Source: Pseudomonas viridiflava (GTDB taxonomy: Bacteria; Pseudomonadota; Gammaproteobacteria; Pseudomonadales; Pseudomonadaceae). From it: a stretch of 64,000 bases of DNA. The stretch lies in assembly GCF_900590885.1 (NCBI RefSeq), contig NZ_UUON01000050.1, forward strand, positions 372,001 through 436,000, in the 5' to 3' direction. Every line of letters begins with the position of its first letter. The stretch's first letter is position 1. Of this stretch, positions 8,365 through 17,356 are shown one piece after another. A program made the position numbers and the translations under genes. Under the pieces are notes generated by a model, which was not told the origin of the DNA, made no database searches, and was given only the letters and a program-made list of their open reading frames with translations.

Positions 8365-9260
8365 GAGTCGCCGCCCTTGATGCGTTTGGCCCGTGGATGG
8401 GCGCTGTCATACACCGTTGCCAGGTGTTGGAAGTCCAGATGGGTATAGATCTGCGTGGTCTTGATGTCGGAGTGGCCGAGCAGTTCCTGCACCGCGCGCA
8501 GGTCCTGGGAGGATTCGAGCATATGGCTGGCAAAGGAGTGGCGCAGCATATGCGGGTGCAGGTTCTGCCCCAGCTCGCGCTCGCCGGCAGCCTTGACCCG
8601 TACCTGGATCGCCCGTGGGCCCAGGCGTCGGCCTTGCTGGCTGACAAACACGGCGTCGTCGACCGGGTTGGTCAGCAGGCGCAGCGGCAGCCAAAGCTGC
8701 AGGGCTTCCCGCGCTTTGCGGCCCACCGGCAGCACGCGAGTCTTGCTGCCCTTGCCGAGCACTTGCACCAGGCCGTCGGCGAGGTCCAGTTGGTCCAGGT
8801 TCAGGCCGGTCAGCTCCGACAGGCGCAGGCCAGAGGAATAGAACAGTTCGAGGATCGCCTGGTCGCGATGGGCGAGAAAATCATCCTCCACGGCGCCATC
8901 CAGCAGTTGCAGGGCGCGATCGGTGTCGAGGGTCTTGGGCAGGCGCCGCTCGCCCTTGGGCGGGGCCAGGCCATTGGCCGGGTCGTGATCGCACAGGCCT
9001 TCGCGGTTCAGATAATGGTAGAGGCCGCGCACCGCCGACAGCAGGCGTGACAGGCTGCGCGAGGACTGCCCCGCCTGGTGCAGGCGCGCGACCAGGCTGC
9101 GCAGGCTCTGGATATCCAGGGCCTTCCAGCTGCTGATCTGGTGTTTTTCGCAGTACGCCAGGACCTTGTTCAAGTCTCGTCGGTAGGCTTCCAGGGTATG
9201 GGGCGACACCTGGCGCTCGTTGCGCAGGTGAGCGCAGTAAGCGTCCAGTTGCCGTTCCAT
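8361..9260 (-). CDS. xerC: Tyrosine recombinase XerC
   Basis: A 299-residue site-specific recombinase that, with XerD and FtsK, resolves chromosome dimers at dif. All catalytic residues are visible: Arg146 (SSGLRLSEL), Lys170 (GKGSK), His237 and Arg240 (HMLRHSFASHML), His263 (LLGHSDIKTT) and nucleophile Tyr272 (QIYTH). The N-terminal SAM-like core-binding domain occupies about residues 1-90. It is the fifth gene of a leftward operon after DUF484, with a two-base gap, and overlaps the HAD gene. This is the housekeeping enzyme and not an integron or phage integrase, given context and length. Confidence 0.97.
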   Translation of the reverse strand: MERQLDAYCAHLRNERQVSPHTLEAYRRDLNKVLAYCEKHQISSWKALDIQSLRSLVARLHQAGQSSRSLSRLLSAVRGLYHYLNREGLCDHDPANGLAPPKGERRLPKTLDTDRALQLLDGAVEDDFLAHRDQAILELFYSSGLRLSELTGLNLDQLDLADGLVQVLGKGSKTRVLPVGRKAREALQLWLPLRLLTNPVDDAVFVSQQGRRLGPRAIQVRVKAAGERELGQNLHPHMLRHSFASHMLESSQDLRAVQELLGHSDIKTTQIYTHLDFQHLATVYDSAHPRAKRIKGGDS

Positions 9261-9262
9261 GG

Positions 9263-9979
9263 CTAGCGCACCGCGCGCAGGGCGGTGGTGAAGCGCGGCA
9301 GTACGCGGCCCAGCACTTCGGCGATGTAGGTCAGGAACAATGTGCCCACCGAGCTTTTGTAGTGCGCAGGGTCGCGGCTGGCAATGGCCAGTACGCCGTG
9401 CAGGCCTTGGTAGCTGAGGGCGACCACGGCGGTGGAGCCGATCTGCTTGCGCTGCTCGATGCCAAACAGGAAGTCCAGCTCATGCTCGCGCAAGGTGCCG
9501 CTGATGGTCTTGCCTTCGGAGAGCAGGCCACCGATGGCGGTTTGTGCGTCGCTGCCGCTGACCCAGCGCCCCACCGGCATCGGGTTGTCGCTGAACAGGA
9601 TCAGGCTCACAAAGGGCACCTGGAAATCCTCGCGCAGGCTGTCTTCCACGGCGATCACCGTTTCTTCCAGGCTGGTGGCGTCCATCAATGTAAGAATCAG
9701 GCGGCGGGTCTTGTCGAACAGGCGGTCGTTGTCGCGGGCCACGTCCATCAGCTGCGAGAGGCGATGGCGCATTTCGATGTTGCGCTCGCGCAGGATTTTC
9801 ATCTGGCGCTCCACCAGCGACACGGTATCGCCGCGCTGGTGGGGGATGCGCAGGGCGGGCAGCAGTTCTTCGTGTTCGACGAAGAAGTCCGGATTAGCCT
9901 CAAGGTACGCCGCGACAGCAGCGGCCTCCAGACTTTCGCTTGGGGTTGCTTGGGCGGGTACTTGAGGCTTATCGGTCAT
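9263..9979 (-). CDS. DUF484 family protein (YigA-like)
   Basis: A 238-residue protein of the DUF484 family, whose members have a GAF-like fold. The N-terminal region has AAAVAAYLEANPDFFVEHEELL, a conserved opening of the family. A probable coiled coil follows (SLVERQMKILRERNIEMRHRL), and the C-terminal half is the GAF-like part with LFSDNPMPVGRW and YQGLHGVLAIASRDPAHY. It sits between dapF and xerC, 13 and 2 bases apart, exactly as E. coli yigA. Function is unknown; a link to recombination is suggested only by conserved neighbourhood. Confidence 0.9.
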   Translation of the reverse strand: MTDKPQVPAQATPSESLEAAAVAAYLEANPDFFVEHEELLPALRIPHQRGDTVSLVERQMKILRERNIEMRHRLSQLMDVARDNDRLFDKTRRLILTLMDATSLEETVIAVEDSLREDFQVPFVSLILFSDNPMPVGRWVSGSDAQTAIGGLLSEGKTISGTLREHELDFLFGIEQRKQIGSTAVVALSYQGLHGVLAIASRDPAHYKSSVGTLFLTYIAEVLGRVLPRFTTALRAVR

Positions 9980-9992
9980 TAGCTTGGCTCAC

Positions 9993-10823
9993 TCATAGAC
10001 GGACCTGTCCTTCGTATACACGCGAGGCCGGCCCGGTCATCAGCACCGGGTGGCCAGGGCCTGCCCATTCGATGGACAGGCGTCCACCGGGCAGGTCGAT
10101 CAGCAGCGGCGAATCCATCCACCCCTGGCTGATCGCGGCCACGGCAGCGGCGCAAGCACCGGTGCCGCAGGCCTGGGTTTCGCCGGCGCCGCGTTCCCAC
10201 ACGCGCAGTTGCGCGCGGGAACGGTCGATCACCTGCAGGAAACCCACGTTGACCCGTGCCGGAAAGCGCGGGTGGTGTTCGATTTTCGGCCCCAACTCAT
10301 GCACGGGCGCGTTGTTGATGTCAGTCACCCGCAGCACCGCATGGGGGTTGCCCATGGACACGGCGGCGATATCCACCGACTGGCCATCCACGTCCAGCGC
10401 GTAGCTGGCGGCCTGCTCGGTGGCCTGGAACGGAATGTCCGCCGGCACCAGGCGTGGCGCGCCCATGTTGACGCTGATCTGGCCGTCGCTGCGGATATCC
10501 AGTTCGATCACGCCGCTCTTGGTTTCGACGCGGATCTGACGCTTGGCGGTCAGGCGTTTGTCCAGCACAAAGCGCGCGAAGCAGCGCGCGCCGTTGCCGC
10601 ACTGTTCCACTTCGGAACCGTCGGAGTTGAAGATCCGGTAACGGAAATCCACCTCCGGGTTGCTCGGCGCTTCCACCAGCAGCAATTGGTCAAAACCGAT
10701 GCCGGTATGCCGGTCGCCCCACTGTTTGGCGTGCTTGGGCAGGATGTGCGCGTGCTGGCTGACCAGGTCGAGAACCATGAAGTCATTGCCCAGCCCGTGC
10801 ATCTTGGTAAAACGCAGCAGCAT
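9993..10823 (-). CDS. dapF: Diaminopimelate epimerase
   Basis: A 276-residue cofactor-independent epimerase converting LL- to meso-diaminopimelate for peptidoglycan and lysine. The two catalytic cysteines are visible: Cys75 in EVEQCGNGARC and Cys219 in ETQACGTGAC. The N-terminal signature MHGLGNDFMVLD is intact. It is only three bases from lysA, whose product decarboxylates meso-DAP to lysine, so the last two steps of the pathway are co-transcribed. Length and motifs are standard. Confidence 0.98.
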   Translation of the reverse strand: MLLRFTKMHGLGNDFMVLDLVSQHAHILPKHAKQWGDRHTGIGFDQLLLVEAPSNPEVDFRYRIFNSDGSEVEQCGNGARCFARFVLDKRLTAKRQIRVETKSGVIELDIRSDGQISVNMGAPRLVPADIPFQATEQAASYALDVDGQSVDIAAVSMGNPHAVLRVTDINNAPVHELGPKIEHHPRFPARVNVGFLQVIDRSRAQLRVWERGAGETQACGTGACAAAVAAISQGWMDSPLLIDLPGGRLSIEWAGPGHPVLMTGPASRVYEGQVRL

Positions 10824-10826
10824 GGC

Positions 10827-12074
10827 TTACTCCGGCAGCAGGCTTTCGCCAGCATACAACTCGGCTACCGTCTCGCGGCGACGCACTTCAAACGCTTGAT
10901 CACCGTCCACCAGCACCTCGGCGGCACGGCCGCGGGTGTTGTAGTTGGAACTCATGACAAACCCGTAGGCACCGGCCGAGTGCACGGCCAGCAGGTCGCC
11001 TTCTTCCAGGGCCAGCTGACGCTCCTTGGCCAGGAAGTCGCCGGTCTCGCAGATCGGGCCGACGATGTCATAGGTGCGCGCTTCGCTGTTGCGAGGCGTC
11101 ACGGCGGTGACATTCATCCAGGCCTGGTACAGCGCCGGGCGGATCAGGTCGTTCATCGCCGCGTCGACGATGGCGAAATCCTTGTGCTCGGTGTGCTTGA
11201 GGTACTCGACTTGGGTCAGCAGCACGCTGGCATTGGCGACGATGTAGCGACCTGGCTCGAACATCAGGGTCAGGCCGCGGCCTTCGGTGCGCTCGCGCAC
11301 GGCCTGAATGTAATCGGCGATCAGTGGCGGGTTTTCATCGCGATAACGCACGCCCACGCCGCCACCGAGGTCGATGTGGTGCAGGTAGATGCCGCATTCG
11401 CCGAGGCGGTCGACCAGTGCCAGCAGGCGGTCGAGGGCGTCCAGGAACGGCGGCAGGGTGGTCAGTTGCGAGCCGATATGGCAGTCCACGCCCAGCACTT
11501 CCAGGTTCGGCAGTTGGGCGGCGCGGATGTACACGTCTTCGGCGTCGGCGATGGCAATGCCGAACTTGTTCTCTTTGAGACCGGTGGAGATGTACGGGTG
11601 GGTGCCGGCGTCGACGTCCGGGTTGACGCGCAGGGAGATCGGCGCGCGAACGCCCATCTCGGCGGCCACGACTTGCAGGCGCTCCAGCTCGTCGGTGGAT
11701 TCGACGTTGAAGCAATGCACGCCCACTTCGAGGGCGCGGCGCATGTCTTCGCGGCTCTTGCCGACGCCGGAGAACACGATCTTGTCAGCCGTGCCGCCAG
11801 CGGCCAGTACGCGTTCCAGCTCGCCACGGGAAACGATGTCGAAACCGGCGCCCAGCCGCGCCAGGACATTCAGTACACCCAGGTTGGAGTTGGCCTTGAC
11901 CGCGTAGCACACCAGGTGCGGTACGCCGTTCAGCGGGTCGGTGAAGGAACGGTACTGGGCTTCGATATGCGCACGGGAGTACACGTAGGTCGGGGTACCA
12001 AAGCGCTGGGCAATCGCGGACAACGCCACGCCTTCCGCGAACAGCTCGCCGCCCCGGTAGTTAAAAGCGTCCAT
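10827..12074 (-). CDS. lysA: Diaminopimelate decarboxylase
   Basis: A 415-residue PLP-dependent fold-type III enzyme that makes L-lysine from meso-diaminopimelate. The PLP-binding Lys60 is in CYAVKANSNLGVL, and the glycine-rich phosphate-binding loop is HIDLGGGVGVRY. The active-site cysteine supplied across the dimer is in GPICETGDFLAK, followed by the C-terminal GAYGFVMSSNYNTRGR. It is the second gene of the lptM-lysA-dapF-DUF484-xerC-HAD operon; lptM ends nine bases upstream. Confidence 0.98.
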   Translation of the reverse strand: MDAFNYRGGELFAEGVALSAIAQRFGTPTYVYSRAHIEAQYRSFTDPLNGVPHLVCYAVKANSNLGVLNVLARLGAGFDIVSRGELERVLAAGGTADKIVFSGVGKSREDMRRALEVGVHCFNVESTDELERLQVVAAEMGVRAPISLRVNPDVDAGTHPYISTGLKENKFGIAIADAEDVYIRAAQLPNLEVLGVDCHIGSQLTTLPPFLDALDRLLALVDRLGECGIYLHHIDLGGGVGVRYRDENPPLIADYIQAVRERTEGRGLTLMFEPGRYIVANASVLLTQVEYLKHTEHKDFAIVDAAMNDLIRPALYQAWMNVTAVTPRNSEARTYDIVGPICETGDFLAKERQLALEEGDLLAVHSAGAYGFVMSSNYNTRGRAAEVLVDGDQAFEVRRRETVAELYAGESLLPE

Positions 12075-12083
12075 GGGGTTCCC

Positions 12084-12251
12084 TTAGTAGGTGTCGTGCT
12101 TATGCGCTTTGGCTGGTTTTTGCGACGATTGCGCCTGTTCATTCGGGTCTTTGCTGTCATCGGGCAGGTACAGCGGGCCTTTTTGACCACAGGCACTAAC
12201 GAGGCAGGCAACCGCGACGAGCGCAGCAAGGGAAGAGATCAGGCGCTTCAT
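12084..12251 (-). CDS. lptM: Small lipoprotein LptM (YifL/LppL family)
   Basis: A 55-residue lipoprotein. The signal sequence MKRLISSLAALVAVA ends in a lipobox LVSAC, giving a mature N terminus CGQKGPLYLPDD, which is the signature of the LptM/YifL family. In E. coli LptM helps maturation of the LptD-LptE lipopolysaccharide translocon; in P. aeruginosa the gene before lysA has been called lppL. The tail is Lys/His/Gln-rich (SSQKPAKAHKH). It heads the leftward lysA operon and is divergent from cyaY. Confidence 0.9.
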   Translation of the reverse strand: MKRLISSLAALVAVACLVSACGQKGPLYLPDDSKDPNEQAQSSQKPAKAHKHDTY

Positions 12252-12489
12252 GGCGAAATCCTTGAATATGCATTAATTGCGCCCGAGTATACCGACCACC
12301 CGCCAGCTTGCCTATGCGCTGAAATACCCGTCCGGCGGGGGTTTGCCGACATGATCAAGAAACGTCCTACGCTATTCGGGGATATTTCATTCCGTCAGTC
12401 GTGATGAAATCAGTATCCTTTGCAATCGGCGGGGCTCGCCCGTATCGTGCGGCGCTTGAGCAAAACCAGACACTTTTGAGGTTGCCACA

Positions 12490-12822
12490 ATGAGTTTGAC
12501 CGAAGCCCGTTTTCACGACCTGGTGGATTCGACCCAGCAGGCGCTGGAAGATATTTTCGACGACAGCGGCCTGGATGTGGACCTGGAAAACTCGGCCGGC
12601 GTGCTGACTGTCAAGTTCGAGAACGGCACTCAATTGATCTTCAGTCGCCAGGAACCGTTGCGCCAACTTTGGCTGGCGGCGCGTTCCGGTGGCATTCACT
12701 TCGATTTCGACGAAGAAAGCGGCAAATGGCAGTGCGACAAGAGCGAAGAGCTGTTGGGTGAAATCCTCGCGCGCCTGGTTCAGGAACAAGCCGGCGTCGA
12801 GCTGGACTTCGACGAGATCTGA
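12490..12822 (+). CDS. cyaY: Iron-sulfur cluster assembly protein CyaY (frataxin)
   Basis: A 110-residue bacterial frataxin that binds iron at an acidic ridge and modulates IscS activity in Fe-S cluster assembly. The N-terminal acidic helix has EARFHDLVDSTQQALEDIFDD; the beta sheet shows GVLTVKFENGTQLIFSRQEP, and the conserved LWLAARSGGIHFDF follows. The length equals the family norm. It starts a short rightward unit with the DUF1289 gene three bases downstream and is divergent from lptM across 238 bases. Confidence 0.96.
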   Translation: MSLTEARFHDLVDSTQQALEDIFDDSGLDVDLENSAGVLTVKFENGTQLIFSRQEPLRQLWLAARSGGIHFDFDEESGKWQCDKSEELLGEILARLVQEQAGVELDFDEI

Positions 12823-12825
12823 GCC

Positions 12826-13044
12826 GTGACCCAGCCTGCTCCTGTACGCCCGCCCAAGCCGCTGTTCAGTAATGTCAGCCCGGCGGTGCCGTCACCTTGT
12901 ATCAGTTTGTGTCGCCTGGACGAGCAGAAAGTCTGCCTCGGCTGCTTTCGCCACGTCGAAGACATCCGTGAATGGCGCTCTGCCGACGATGCCCGGCGCC
13001 GCGTGATCTGCGCCCAGGCCGAGCAGCGCAGGGCGAGCGCCTGA
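12826..13044 (+). CDS. DUF1289 domain-containing protein
   Basis: A 72-residue protein with the DUF1289 signature SPCISLCRLDEQKVCLGC followed by FRHVEDIREW. The four cysteines (SPC, LC, VC, GC) suggest a small metal- or cluster-binding motif. The start is GTG, three bases after the cyaY stop, so translation is probably coupled to cyaY, a possible hint at iron metabolism. No function is established. A terminator follows. Confidence 0.9.
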   Translation: MTQPAPVRPPKPLFSNVSPAVPSPCISLCRLDEQKVCLGCFRHVEDIREWRSADDARRRVICAQAEQRRASA

Positions 13045-13112
13045 GGTCGTCTTGTTTATTTGTGACGCTGTGGTAGTGTCCGGGTACGCCTCAACTCATC
13101 GAGGCCCGTGAG

Positions 13113-13146
13113 AACCCCGCCTTTTTCTGGCGGGGTTTTGCTTTTT
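13113..13146 (+). terminator. Rho-independent terminator between DUF1289 gene and rnk
   Basis: AACCCCGCC, a seven-base loop, GGCGGGGTT, then TTGCTTTTTT. It closes the cyaY unit only about 30 bases before the rnk start, so rnk needs a promoter inside or just upstream of this element, or is fed by readthrough. Confidence 0.85.
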
Positions 13147-13175
13147 TGTGCAGAAAAAAGGAGTCTGCCTGAATC

Positions 13176-13589
13176 ATGACCACCGCACCGTCCATCATCC
13201 TCACCCGCCTTGACGTGCAGCGTCTGGAGCAACTGATCGACCGCTTGGGCGACGAGACTCCCGGTGTCGAAGCGTTGCAAGCCGAACTCGACCGCGCCGA
13301 AGACGTGGTTGGCCACGATGAAGTGCCTGCGGGTGTCGTGACCATGAACTCCAGCGTGCACTGCCGTGAGCAAGGCAGTGGCAAGGACTACCACCTGACC
13401 CTGGTTTACCCGAAAGACGCCAACGCCGATGCCGGCAAAATATCGATCCTGGCGCCGGTGGGCAGCGCCTTGCTCGGCCTGCAGGTGGGTCAGCATATCG
13501 ACTGGCCGGCGCCCGGCGGCAAGACCCTCAAGCTTGAATTGCTGAGTGTTGAAGGCCAGCCAAAAGACGGCGGCGCCTTCCCGCTCTAA
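13176..13589 (+). CDS. rnk: Regulator of nucleoside diphosphate kinase Rnk
   Basis: A 137-residue GreA-like protein that binds RNA polymerase; Rnk was described as affecting nucleoside diphosphate kinase and alginate levels in P. aeruginosa. It has a short N-terminal coiled coil (LDVQRLEQLIDRLGDE) and a C-terminal FKBP-like GreA/B domain with VTMNSSVHCRE, YHLTLVYPKDA and ILAPVGSALLGLQVGQHIDW. The RBS AAGGAG is unusually far (about 12 bases) from the ATG. It is convergent with cyaA, and the two stops overlap by four bases. Confidence 0.95.
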   Translation: MTTAPSIILTRLDVQRLEQLIDRLGDETPGVEALQAELDRAEDVVGHDEVPAGVVTMNSSVHCREQGSGKDYHLTLVYPKDANADAGKISILAPVGSALLGLQVGQHIDWPAPGGKTLKLELLSVEGQPKDGGAFPL

Positions 13590-16426
13590 ATCTGGCTTAG
13601 CGCCGCGTTGAGCGACAGCTCCAACTCGGCCTTGTAGCGCAGGTACAGGTTGCTCGGGCTTTGCACATCACCGAGCAGCCCCGACAGGTCCAGGTCGGTG
13701 ATGTAGCAGCGGTAACGTTCGGTTTCCCGGCGTTGCCCGACGATTTCCTGGGCGACCACTGCAAACAGCTGGTCGCCAAATTCCAGTTCGGAAAACTCGC
13801 GCTGATTGCAGTACAGGGTAATGCCCACCTGGCCCGGTGCGGCCTTGCCGATAATCGCCTGCACGTCATAAAAGGGCTTGTTCGCCGGGTTCAGCGGGGC
13901 GGGTCGCGGCTCGATGCCGCGCGCGCGGCCGCCGCCCGACGGCAATAGCTGGTAATACAGGACCTGTACCGCGCCCAGCGGCTCTTGCGGGTCCAGCGGC
14001 GACAACGCATCCCGGCGATAGATGATCGACTGCAAAAAGCGCTGCAATGGCGCCAACAGGCTCTGTTCGTCATGGAACGGCAGGCGCTGTTGCCAGAGGG
14101 CGTTGAACTCATCCAGCACGTACAGCTCGGCGAAGCCTTCATTGACGCGGTAGAACACCTGCACGCAATCGGCCTGGCCCATGGGCAGCAACAGCGCCAG
14201 GTCGTGGTCTTCCAGGGCCATCGAATCCAGGTGCAGCGGGCTGTAGCTGGCGAGTTCTTCGCTGAGATAGGCCACCAGCGCGTCCTGGGTCGCCAGTGAC
14301 ACATGGGTGGCCTGCCCCGGCACCAGCTCCATCACGTGATAGTGCTGTTGTACCTGCAGCAGGTAGCGATGGTTGCCCTGACCCAGCAACAGGTTCTGCG
14401 CCGTATCGAAGATTTCTTCTACGCGCTGGGCAATGAATTGCGCACGGTTGTGACAGAAGCAACGTACCCGCAGCCGTGGCAGGTGATCCGCCGGCAACTG
14501 GTTGAGGTAGTCGCGCAGGCAGTCGAGCAGCGCATGCGGGCCGTCGTAGCGGCTGACCATCACCTCGTTCCAGCTGTTGAGCGTGACCTGGTCCAGGGTC
14601 AGCACCAGGTTGTCGCGCACGCCGGCGTAACTCAGCGAGTCGGTGCGCTCGGTGGTCATCAGGATATTCAGGTCGCGGTGGTGCTTGAGCGGGTCGACGC
14701 CGACGTTGATCAGCAGCAACACCTCCTCGGGCACCGCCGAGCGCAGCAGGCGTTCTTCATCGACGCTGGCCAGGGGCAGGGCGACGGTCTGTTGCAGGCT
14801 GCCGAGCAGGTTGAACAGCTCGAACTCGGTCATGTCGCTGGTGCCGGGGTGCAGGGCCAGGCGCGTGCTGCTGTCGATCACGCCGTTGCGGTGGCACCAG
14901 GTGAGCATTTCCAGCAGGTCGCGGCTGCGCTTGATCGGCGCGAAATGCTCCCATTCCAGCGCCGTGAGGTTGCCGTTGTACAGGCCCCAATGGTGCTGGC
15001 CGGGCTCCTTGCGGTTGGGCGATTGCACCAGGGTCAAGGTGTCTTCGGCCAGGTCCGGGGCGATGCCCGGGTTGATGAACTCGACCTTGCCGGCCTTGCG
15101 TTCAAAGGCCGCATACAGGCGCCGGCCCAGCACATTGAGGTCGCGCTTGTTGATCAGGCTGACGGTCTGTTCGGTGCGGGCGAACTGGGTCAGGAAGCGG
15201 TAGCTGTAATTAAGCTCATTGACCAGCGCGCGGCGCTCGGAAGCCACCTGGCGTACTTTCCATTGGCTGCGGCTGTCCAGCAGGGTCAGTTGGCGCTGGT
15301 CCCAGCCCCACTCATGGGCCAGGCGCTCGAGCAACAGCCGCTGCCAGCTGGTGGTGCGCTGGCCGGCGGTGAGCTTGCGGTTGACCTTCAGGTACAGCGC
15401 GCGCCGCACCAGTTCCAGGCGTTCCGGCTCGTTGCGAGCCTTGAGGTGTTCCTCGATGCGGCGGTAGACCACGATGTACGGGTCCAGCTCGTCGAGGTCC
15501 ATCTGGTTGGCAAACACTGCGCGCTTGAAGCGCAGGCTCAGGCAGTGCACGTTCGGGTGCTCGCTGGCGTAGACCTCGGTCAGCAGCAGCTTGAGCACCG
15601 ACTTGTAGGGCGACTCGATGCCTTTGAACAACTGCCATAACCCGGCGCCGATGAATTCGCCCGGGGGGATGCGCGCCAGGTGGCCGAGGTCGAGGGTTTC
15701 GTCGGCGCGGATAAAGCGCTTGGAGATCAGTGTGTGAGTGAATTCGGCATAACGGGTTTCCTCGTACACCGGCACCAGCCACCAGATCGGCGTGCGCCCG
15801 GCCAGCCAGATGGCGGTGCGGTAGAACTCGTCCAGCAGCAGGTAATGCTGGGTGGTGCCGCAGTCGTCGGAGCTGAGCTGGGTGTCGCGCTCGCCGAGTA
15901 CAAAGCGCGTCGGGTCGATCAGGAAGAAGTGCGCCTCGGCGCCCATGCTCAGGGCCCAGGTTTCCAGCAGTTGGCATTTCTTGCGCAGTTCGGCCAGTTC
16001 GTTGTCGCCCAGGTCCGGTGCGTGGCAGACCCACACGTCCATATCGCTCTGGTCGGCCTGGGCCAGCGTGCCGAGGCTGCCCATCAGGAACAGGCCATGG
16101 ATCGGTCGCGGCGGGTTGCCATGGCGCGGTTTGTAGGAAAACGAGCGGGTCAGGCGCTGGGCTTCGGTGAGGGCCTGGGCATCGGGTTCGAAATTCGACA
16201 GGCCCGCCGGCGTGCTGCCCGACACGTAGCCCGGCAGCAGCGGATGGTTGACGTGGAAAAACAGCGGCAACAGGGTCAGCACACTTTGCTGGCGTGGCGT
16301 CAGCCCCTCGACGGCCCGGGCCATGCGGCCCTCATTGAGGGCCATGAATCGCGCGCGCAGCTGGGCCAGAACCTTGCGGTCGATGCCTTCGTCCAGGTCG
16401 GGGCGGATTTCATGGGTGCGGGTCAT
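13586..16426 (-). CDS. cyaA: Class I adenylate cyclase
   Basis: A 946-residue class I (enterobacterial-type) adenylate cyclase making cAMP from ATP; in pseudomonads cAMP acts through Vfr. The N-terminal catalytic part contains GLFLMGSLGTLAQADQSDMD, the nucleotidyltransferase GS...D-x-D motif, followed by FRTAIWLAGRTPIWWLVPV-like segments. The long C-terminal half is the regulatory region. The length is somewhat above E. coli CyaA (848). It is the only class I cyclase in view. It converges on rnk, and the region upstream is separated from the next gene by about 170 bases. Confidence 0.96.
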   Translation of the reverse strand: MTRTHEIRPDLDEGIDRKVLAQLRARFMALNEGRMARAVEGLTPRQQSVLTLLPLFFHVNHPLLPGYVSGSTPAGLSNFEPDAQALTEAQRLTRSFSYKPRHGNPPRPIHGLFLMGSLGTLAQADQSDMDVWVCHAPDLGDNELAELRKKCQLLETWALSMGAEAHFFLIDPTRFVLGERDTQLSSDDCGTTQHYLLLDEFYRTAIWLAGRTPIWWLVPVYEETRYAEFTHTLISKRFIRADETLDLGHLARIPPGEFIGAGLWQLFKGIESPYKSVLKLLLTEVYASEHPNVHCLSLRFKRAVFANQMDLDELDPYIVVYRRIEEHLKARNEPERLELVRRALYLKVNRKLTAGQRTTSWQRLLLERLAHEWGWDQRQLTLLDSRSQWKVRQVASERRALVNELNYSYRFLTQFARTEQTVSLINKRDLNVLGRRLYAAFERKAGKVEFINPGIAPDLAEDTLTLVQSPNRKEPGQHHWGLYNGNLTALEWEHFAPIKRSRDLLEMLTWCHRNGVIDSSTRLALHPGTSDMTEFELFNLLGSLQQTVALPLASVDEERLLRSAVPEEVLLLINVGVDPLKHHRDLNILMTTERTDSLSYAGVRDNLVLTLDQVTLNSWNEVMVSRYDGPHALLDCLRDYLNQLPADHLPRLRVRCFCHNRAQFIAQRVEEIFDTAQNLLLGQGNHRYLLQVQQHYHVMELVPGQATHVSLATQDALVAYLSEELASYSPLHLDSMALEDHDLALLLPMGQADCVQVFYRVNEGFAELYVLDEFNALWQQRLPFHDEQSLLAPLQRFLQSIIYRRDALSPLDPQEPLGAVQVLYYQLLPSGGGRARGIEPRPAPLNPANKPFYDVQAIIGKAAPGQVGITLYCNQREFSELEFGDQLFAVVAQEIVGQRRETERYRCYITDLDLSGLLGDVQSPSNLYLRYKAELELSLNAALSQI

Positions 16427-16595
16427 GTCGAATTCGTTGGCTCGCAGAGCCCGACGTGGGCGGCCGTATCGGAGTTTACAGCCAGTAGCGTAGGAGGTTT
16501 AGCGGCAAATGGTTTTTGACGCCAGAATTTTGTGTCCGCCACGGCAACGCCCTCGGAATCCGCAGTGGGGCGGACTCCATGGGCGGTATCCGGTA

Positions 16596-16850
16596 TCAGG
16601 CGGCTTCTTTGGTAGTGGCAGTGGTCAAGATGGTCAGCAGGGTTTGCGCTTGTTCGGCGGCATCCCGGCCCAGGCTGGTCAGGTAGCCTCCGTCCGGCTG
16701 GTCGATCAGCCCTTTGGCATGCAGGCGCTTGGCAGCGGCGATGGCCGTGGGAGCAGCGGTCTGGTGGACTTTCAGACCTTCTTTGGTGCTGTCCAGGGGG
16801 AAGAGTACAAGGATTTCCAGTTCGGCAACCAACTCAGGGGTATACGACAT
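16596..16850 (-). CDS. TIGR02647 family small protein
   Basis: An 84-residue protein beginning MSYTPELVAELEILVLF, typical of the TIGR02647 family of gammaproteobacterial proteins of unknown function. The middle, KVHQTAAPTAIAAAKRLHAKGLI followed by DGGYLTSLGRDAAE, resembles a short winged-helix motif (the last phrase is common in MarR-like proteins), but no DNA-binding role is proven. It lies upstream of cyaA on the same strand, as in other pseudomonads. Confidence 0.85.
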   Translation of the reverse strand: MSYTPELVAELEILVLFPLDSTKEGLKVHQTAAPTAIAAAKRLHAKGLIDQPDGGYLTSLGRDAAEQAQTLLTILTTATTKEAA

Positions 16851-16945
16851 AAGGACTCCAGACTTTCTAAAATTTATTAGAGGCTAGCAGGCCATAAGGT
16901 GAACGCACTTTGCCGAACTGTCCAGCGTGTTGCTACGCGCCAGGA

Positions 16946-17230
16946 TTATTCCTTTTCGGGCGGCAGTTCAGGCAGCGCACGCAGTGCGGTTTCATACCAT
17001 TCGGTATCGAAAGCGCGGTCGTCGTCGAGCATCGCGTCGATCTCGTAGGCCAGCACGTGGGCCATAAGATTCAGGATGTCCTCGCGCTCGTAACCCACCA
17101 GGGTCAGCTTGTTGAAAGTGGCTTTGGCCGCTGGCGGGTTGTCGCTTTCGATCTGGTTTTCGATGGCCTGGATCAGCGTGCTTTCGGTGAATTCTTCTTC
17201 GTCGTTATCAATATCGGTCGGCTCGCTCAT
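16946..17230 (-). CDS. Conserved hypothetical acidic protein
   Basis: A 94-residue protein I do not recognise by family. It is strongly acidic at the N terminus (TDIDNDEEEFTEST) and mostly helical thereafter (ILNLMAHVLAYEIDAMLDDD). There is no signal peptide, membrane segment or cysteine. The frame is open to 17269, but the ATG at 17230 has GGAG eight bases upstream and is preferred. It lies between a TIGR02647 gene and a divergent GST. The acidic composition could suit an adaptor or chaperone-like role, but that is guesswork. Confidence 0.75.
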   Translation of the reverse strand: MSEPTDIDNDEEEFTESTLIQAIENQIESDNPPAAKATFNKLTLVGYEREDILNLMAHVLAYEIDAMLDDDRAFDTEWYETALRALPELPPEKE

Positions 17231-17356
17231 GGCAGGCTCCTCAAGGAAAGGGCGCCAGTCTACCCCCATTCAGGCAGGTGATGCTGCTGGCAAGGCCAGG
17301 CCCCGGCAGCTATAACCCTTGCAGCCAACCCCATTCCCGGCCTGGAGGCAACCGCA

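Noticed and set aside
10050..12404. 784-codon open frame on the plus strand opposite dapF-lysA
   Set aside because: It has no ribosome binding site or family features and exactly shadows two well-defined genes. Long antisense frames are expected in GC-rich DNA with biased codon use.
12384..12410. ATTTCAT...ATGAAAT dyad between lptM and cyaY
   Set aside because: Seven-base arms with a 13-base spacer have no known regulator consensus; it may be a chance dyad in a promoter region.
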